The position numbers and the translations under genes are program-made. This document shows, piece by piece, positions 58,614 through 64,000 of a stretch of DNA of 64,000 bases (position 1 is its first letter; the number at the start of each line of letters is the position of its first letter). This DNA is from Glebionis coronaria (taxonomy: Eukaryota; Streptophyta; Magnoliopsida; Asterales; Asteraceae). The stretch covers positions 204,782,271 through 204,846,270 of the forward strand of contig CM046875.1 in the NCBI GenBank assembly GCA_025667525.1. The letters run 5' to 3'. The notes under the pieces are model-generated. The model was not told the origin of the DNA. It did not search any database and saw nothing but the letters and a program-made list of their open reading frames with translations.

Positions 58614-60293
58614 CTAATACTTGGTTTTTACCCCACGTATCAAAATTCGTAGTCCCAAGTCTTTTCGAATTGACTATTGGTTCAAAGTACGACTCAATCG
58701 TCTTTTGGTGAACAAAAGAATGGTCTGGTTTGTTTATCTAATATTAACTAAAGCAAATAAGTAAATGTCGTTGAGTAAAGTTAAGGTGTTTAAGAATTAA
58801 ACTAAAATCTATGTAGAAAAACTTTAAGTAAAAACTTTAAAACTTAAAAACATGTTCCATCGCAATATAACAATTCATTTCCGTTGGAATGCACCAAATC
58901 ATAACCATCGGAATACACCAAAATCACATCCATCAGAATACATAAATGTAAAACTGTCGGAATGTCTAATGCAATTCTATCGGAATAAGGTGCTATCGCA
59001 AAGTACATCTATCGGAATATCCACTGTCGAAATGTCTCATATCGTAATGACTAAAACACCCCTATCGCAATGTGCATCTATCGAAATGTCGCTGTCGAGA
59101 AATGGGCAGCACTTCGTCTTAGCAAAGACCTTGATCCCGTCGGAATGTGCGATCGCAATGCGCGATCGCAATCCAGATCGGAATAAGGGGGAAATGACAA
59201 CCTGATCGCAAAGTAAAACCCTAATGGGTTATTGCGATCAAAACGATTACACCCGTCGGAATGTGCAAAAACCCAAAAATTGCGATGGAAGCTAACTTAA
59301 TCCGAAATTGGTGGAGACCCTAAAACTCAATAAGCAAGTGCAATAAGCTATCTAGTCCGAATGTTAACCAACTCAAAAAGCTTAGATTCGGCCACTTCCA
59401 AAACATGAAAGATTATAAACTTTATGGAATGAACTTAAAAATTACTAAAACCTTTGAAAAATCCGAAAATCAATAAGCTAAACTCGAAATAAGCCAATAA
59501 GCATGAAGAGCTTATACCTTATACGTAGGAGCTTATGTAGGAACAAAGAAGATCAATCCTTTAATCACGAAAACATCAAGTCATACGAATGAAATATGTA
59601 ATTCGGATCAAAGATAAAGTAACCAAGAAATGTAGAAGGAGATTAAATAACACAAAGCTTAACTTGAAATTGATTAATGGAATCCCAAATACAAAGATTA
59701 AAGGAAGCTTAAATTTAAGAGATGAAAACAAAGAAAAACTTAGTGAGAGAAAGTTTAAGACTTTCTCTCTCTAAAACTAGAAAGAAAAGTGAAAAATGAA
59801 AAACTAAAAATTAAAGACTAACTCCCTCCTAATGACTATTAGGAGGGTATTTATATGGAAGGTGGAAGGAGTGCATGTGTTGCATCTTTTTTCTTTCTTT
59901 CCGTCTTCTCGACTCGACTTTAATTCTTTGTCTTTTGTCGATGTCGTGTCGGGATTTGAACTTGTCTTTTAATTTTCTTCTTCTATTAGACTTAAGTTCT
60001 TCGACTTCGTTAAACTTCCGTCTTTAGACTTTTTCTTCGATAAATCTTCAGAATAGGCCTTGGACTTCCGTTCTTTTTGCACTCTTGATCTTCTGACTTC
60101 GTCTTTTCCCGTTTTCTTCGATAAAAGCCCGTGAAAGCCCGTGTTTTTCTTCCTTTTTCATATTTTGGTCCTAATACACAATAAAAACACAAACCACGCA
60201 TAATTCCGACTTTTACGACATAAATCACACGTTTTGGTCTTGTTATTATTGGAAATAAGTGGTAAAAGGATAAGTGTTTTCACACTTATTAAA
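58614..60293 (-). repeat. 3' LTR of element E (about 1.7 kb)
   Basis: Right end CACACTTATTAAA matches D's LTR start exactly; the last 350 bp (59950-60293) resemble D's LTR (CTTCGTC runs, CCGTGTTTTC, AACCACGCATAATTCCGAC). Minus TATA box at 59848-59855 (plus TATTTATA). 58858-59290 holds about 20 TCGNAAT units. AATAAGC-type heptamers occur at 59330-59500. Small frames at 58852, 59589 and 60010 are not accepted. Confidence 0.8.
58858..59290. repeat. Array of TCGNAAT heptamers in LTR E
   Basis: About 20 copies of TCGNAAT (TCGCAAT, TCGGAAT, TCGAAAT, TCGTAAT and near variants), usually followed by GT and 12-30 bp apart, e.g. 58860, 58908, 58957, 58980, 59012, 59027, 59042, 59065, 59081, 59140, 59153, 59166, 59178, 59256. 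Two are inverted (ATTGCGA). Confidence 0.85.
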
Positions 60294-62255
60294 TCCCCTA
60301 CACTTGACCATTGCAATGCCCTCATGCAATGCATTAATTTAAAGCACGGTTTACATTTTCCATCATAAATAACCCACCTTGGCCTTTATTAAATAGAAAT
60401 AAGTAAAGAAATCAAACACTTACATTGGTTTTGGCAGCCATGAACGTTTATCATCCTCAAGTGTCACGTTCCCCATACCAAGCTTAAAAACGAGATCATT
60501 GTTATTATAAGTTAGCAAACTATCACGAACTCATGTGGGCCAATTATTCACTTAGACTCTCTTATTCCTAGGTGTATCTCTTATATTTTATTTTTGTCTT
60601 GAATGATCACGAGGATGCATTGTTTGACTTATTTCGATAGTTATTTAGGCCGAAAATAAAGTGAACGATTTAATCAATAGTTAGCTAAAGGACCAAATCT
60701 TTTAAAACTGCTTCTCGGGACCTCATAAAGTTCATATCTTGGCATAACTCGCTTCACGATTTGAGACCTTTCTCGGACCGATATTTGGCAGCGACTTCAT
60801 ACTTCGAATCTTGAGAGACGTTCATGAAATAATGGCCTTCTCTTCATAATAGGAATTTCTTCACTTGAAGTTTTGAGAGATTCTTCATCTTTGGCCCACG
60901 ACTTCTTCATTTTTCTCCAATCTTTATTTTGGACTTTGATATACAACGATCCGCCTCCTTTTAGGACTTGGATCTATTTATCCTCATACCTTGTTAGGGT
61001 CTTTTTGGATAGACTTCTCCATGATCTTTAGGGGAGTATTTGCTTTTCGTCGTGTGTCTCGATCCTTCATATTGATTTTCGATAAATGATTCTTCACATC
61101 ACTTTTGGATCTTTAGCAACAAACTGTAGCCCTCATGGCTTGTTAGGGCCTTTTCGGACTCGCCAATCTTCGCATCCCGCTTAAATAAGTTATGCCTTGG
61201 CTATGAACTCTAATCCGTACCGAGCAACTTTTAAACGATCTGGGGCTAGATGCTAAGTAACCTTTTAAATCGTACAACCTTATTTATTGCAGATAAATTT
61301 ATTAACAAGCGAAGGGAGAATAGGCTTATAATTAACTCACATAAATTCACGAAAGAATACCGAACTTATAATTGACTCTATCATCTCTCGTTCTCCACAG
61401 TTTAAAATCCCAAGGAATGAGACTCGTGGATGCTTACCCTATTAAATCAAAGTTTTGGGTTTTCGAGTCGCCTATAGGATCTTGCAAATTCTTAAACTTT
61501 TTCAAGTTTTAGAAATCGCATTTTAAAGTTCCCTTGATAAACAACTCTCTAGGATCAATTATAGGAACTTGCGAAAAGTTCTTGTTCTTAACCCGTGAGA
61601 GTTAAGACTTTCGCGTTTTATAGCTCCCTATATAAAAGCCTAGCAAAACTTGACTTAAACACGTTAAGGATACTAGCTAGAGTAAACTTAGATAAGTAAA
61701 CTCGGGTTGAGTCAAAATGTTCACGACTAAGAAAAATCTAAAACCACTTTATTGAAGAATTATTCTAGCAATGGAAAGAATTTTGAAAAATGTCGAAAAA
61801 TCAAATTTTCCGGTTAAAATGAGGGCAAATTCATGGAAAAGACCACTTACTTCGATAGAAGTCCCCCCTACACTTGAGATAAACATTGTCCTCAATGTTT
61901 AAGCATGTGGGAGTAAACTCCCCTACACTTAGGACATTGTGCACTTGGTTAAATCTTTCTAAGGAAAGGACAACTAAAGTGATTTCAATGTGAACATATA
62001 TAAAATATGAAATATTGAATCACAAGAGTTTATGATAGAACCGGGAAGATGGGAACATGGTATCACGGTTCGTCAAAAGTCATCAAGGTGGATCTTTGAA
62101 GCTTTAATCCCTGCACAGCACGAGAAACAAGACAACAAACACATACGGGGCTCCCCCTACACTTATTATGAAAGCAGTAAAGGATAGATCACGGGTTGCC
62201 TCCCGAGAAGCGCTTGTTTTTGTTCACCGAGTCACGAGCCTGACTCGACCCAAAT
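60294..62255 (-). other. PPT and 3' region of element E
   Basis: Minus strand AGTGTAGGGGA (60294-60304) is the PPT, with a CATTGCA/TGCAATG hairpin around GAGGG just upstream (60311-60333). 60700-61250 matches B's 11990-12600. 61374-61398 is the block shared with B, C and D. 61881-61900 is the AAACATTG hairpin between AGTGTAGGGG boxes. 62183-62210 reads GGGAGGCAACCCG in sense, a motif common after pol in Athila elements, and 62228-62247 is the post-pol hairpin. No gene. Confidence 0.78.
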
Positions 62256-64000
62256 TTAGTTCATGGGAAACGTGGTGAGGGATGGAATCATCTCGTGAGA
62301 GATGTCCTCACCAAAGTACAGCTTCAAACGCTGGCCATTCACCTTGAAATTGGGCCCATTTGGCTGAGAAAGCTCAATGGTCCCATATGGCAAGACTTTG
62401 GCGACGGTGAATGGACCAGACCAGCGGCTCTTCAACTTGCCAGAGAAGATCTTCAACCGAGAGTTAAAAAGTAAGACTTGATCACCAATGTGGAACTCTC
62501 GGTTCTTGATTTTTGCGTCATGAATGATCTTCGTCTTCTCCTTGTAGATCAGTGAGTTCTCGTAAGCTTCATTCCTCAGTTCGTTGAGCTCGTTGAGTTG
62601 AATCTTGCGATGATCACCGGCTTTGTTGATGTCGAAGTTAGCCCACTTCAAGGCCCAATGCGCCTTATGTTCCAACTCGATGGGAAGGTGGCATGCTTTT
62701 CCGTACACAAGACGATAAGGTGTACAACCGATCGGGGTCTTATAAGCAGTACGGAAAGCCCACATAGCATCATCTAACTTATCGGCCCACGCGGCGCGAT
62801 GCTCGCCCATAGTACGCTCCAAAATTCGCTTCAATCCACGGTTGGATATCTCGGCTTGCCCATTGGTTTGGGGATGATAGGCGGTGGAAAGACGGTGATT
62901 GACACCATACTTAGCCATGACTCGTGCAAATTGATCATTGCAAAAATGAGTCCCGCGGTAACTGATGATAGCACGAGGAACGCCAAATCGAGCGAAAAGC
63001 TGCTTCAAAAAGTTCACAACCACCCTCGCATCGTTTGTAGGGAGAGCCTTATCTTCAACCCATTTAGAAACGTAGTCGACGGCGACGAGGATGTACTTGT
63101 TCCCTTTGGAGGATGGAAATGGCCCCATAAAGTCGATGCCCCATACATCAAAGATTTCACATTCCTATATGAAATTTTGAGGCATCTCATCCTTTTGTGT
63201 GATCTTGCCTTGGCGTTGGCAAGCATCACAATGCTTAACCATTTCGTGAGCGTCACGATAAATGGTGGGCCAATAGAATCCAGAATCAAACACTTTTTTA
63301 GCGGTGTAGTTGGGACCAAAGTGACCACCAGTGGGTCCTTTGTGGCAAGCTTGGAGAATGTCAAAAGCTGCCGATCCGTCAACACAACGACGAATGACCA
63401 GATCAGCACATTGTTTGAATAGATAAGGGTCATCCCAAAAGTAAGTCTTAACATCATTCAAGAACTTCTTCTTTTGTTGGGATGTTAACCCTTTGATGAG
63501 AATACCACCCGCTAAGTAGTTTGCAATGTCCGCAAACCACAGGGTGTCATCAAGATTGAGATTTATAGACATTAAGGTCTCAAGGGGGAAAGAGTCATTG
63601 ATCTCTTTTTTCGGATGATCCCCTTGATATGGATCCTCAAGTCTGCTCAGATGATCCGCGTCCAGGTTTTTGGCTCCCTTCTTGTCACGAATTTCAATGT
63701 TGAATTCTTGAAGGAGTAAAACCCAACGAAGAAGTCTTGGCTTAGAATCATGCTTAGTCATCAAGTACTTCAACGCGGAATGGTCCGTGTATACGATGGT
63801 GGGGGATAAAACAAGATAGGGGCGAAATTTCTCAAAAGCATAGACAACAGCTAAAAGATCTTTTCCGATTGTCGTATAATGCAATTGAGCCCCCGTCATT
63901 GTTTTGCTAGCATAGTGGATTGGTTGGAAGTGTTTATTCACTCGTTGGCCCAAAACCGCACCAATAGCAAAGTCGCTAGCATCGCACATCAATTCAAAAG
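62256..64000 (-). pseudogene. pol: RNase H and integrase, element E (open at window edge)
   Basis: Frame open from base 64000. RNase [33 protein letters not shown] (the catalytic Glu of the usual TTEKE is replaced: GKD) and [11 protein letters not shown]. Integrase: [14 protein letters not shown] ... HCDACQRQ; one TAG at 63165 where D has Gln; core Asp in [20 protein letters not shown] (Tyr instead of the catalytic Asp), Glu in GQAEISNRG; tail [12 protein letters not shown]. Ends TGA/TAA-type stop at 62256. So besides the stop it has a likely inactive integrase core (D to Y) and a changed RNase H site. Confidence 0.88.

Larger units (their letters stand above)
58614..64000 (-). mobile_element. 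Element E: Athila-like Gypsy element, 3' half
   Basis: Minus strand: 3' LTR 58614-60293, PPT 60294, 3' region to 62255, pol to the window edge. It is inserted in the protease of H. Protein and 3' region are close to D but the LTR is largely different, and there is only one stop in about 580 pol codons, so it is the best preserved copy here. The left LTR end is uncertain by about 5 bp; the other TSD copy is outside. Confidence 0.88.

Noticed and set aside
1..64000. Endogenous pararetrovirus or other integrated plant virus
   Set aside because: No movement protein, coat protein or virus-type RT order; all RTs and integrases sit in LTR elements with PBS, PPT and TSDs.

Overview
The window looks like heterochromatic or intergenic DNA from a dicot plant. 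Every long open frame belongs to an LTR retrotransposon and I recognise no host gene. The Gag and Pol proteins are of the plant Athila/Tat (Ty3/Gypsy, non-chromovirus), Retand-like and Sirevirus (Ty1/Copia) types. From memory the Athila-like Gag starts resemble Asteraceae elements, so an Asteraceae host is my best guess, not a demonstrated fact. DNA between genes is AT-rich. Coding frames carry many nonsense codons and frameshifts, as expected of old silenced copies.

Layout. (1) 1-793 and 16800-18168 are the two halves of element A: a decayed ORF, a polypurine tract and a 419-bp TGTTG...CAACA LTR. (2) Element B (794-16794, plus strand, TSD TAAGG) is a complete Athila/Tat-like element nested in A's ORF, with 3.7-kb LTRs, PBS, gag, protease, RT, RNase H and integrase. 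(3) 18169-20644 is an LTR (Z) related to B's. (4) 20645-24326 is a minus-strand remnant (C) with protease, a long acidic frame and a B-like 3' region but no RT or integrase. (5) LTR F1 (minus) begins at 24327, is split at 24410 and resumes at 45148, because the 20.7-kb minus-strand element D (24411-45147, TSD GAATA) landed in it. D carries a solo LTR (S, 26249-29696, TSD TTCCT) in its 3' LTR and a truncated Sirevirus (K, 36161 to about 40150) in its gag-pro region. (6) 45148-52802 holds family F: inverted LTRs F1 and F2 meeting head to head near 47976, a Met-type PBS, eight 70-bp tandem repeats, an ORF of unknown function and an inverted LTR fragment. (7) 52803-55858 is an LTR plus 3' region of element I (minus). 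(8) 55859-58613 is a Retand-like element H (plus) with LTR, PBS, gag and protease, cut by E. (9) 58614-64000 is element E (minus), a close relative of D whose pol runs off the window edge.

How the parts work together. In each autonomous element the LTR supplies promoter and polyadenylation signals, a host tRNA primes at the PBS, Gag packages RNA, protease cuts the polyprotein, RT and RNase H make DNA, plus-strand synthesis starts at the PPT, and integrase inserts the product. B, D and E are broken here by stops or frameshifts, E least of all. C and F seem to lack their own RT.

The most interesting signal is outside the ORFs. The long 3' regions of B, C, D, E and I carry repeated small hairpins beside PPT-like purine boxes: an identical 20-nt hairpin in four elements, a second hairpin just after the pol stop, and stems that differ in sequence but keep pairing in other copies. 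A tRNA-like sequence inside D's LTRs, a gene-like antisense unit in F's LTRs and a TCGNAAT array in E's LTR also deserve attention.
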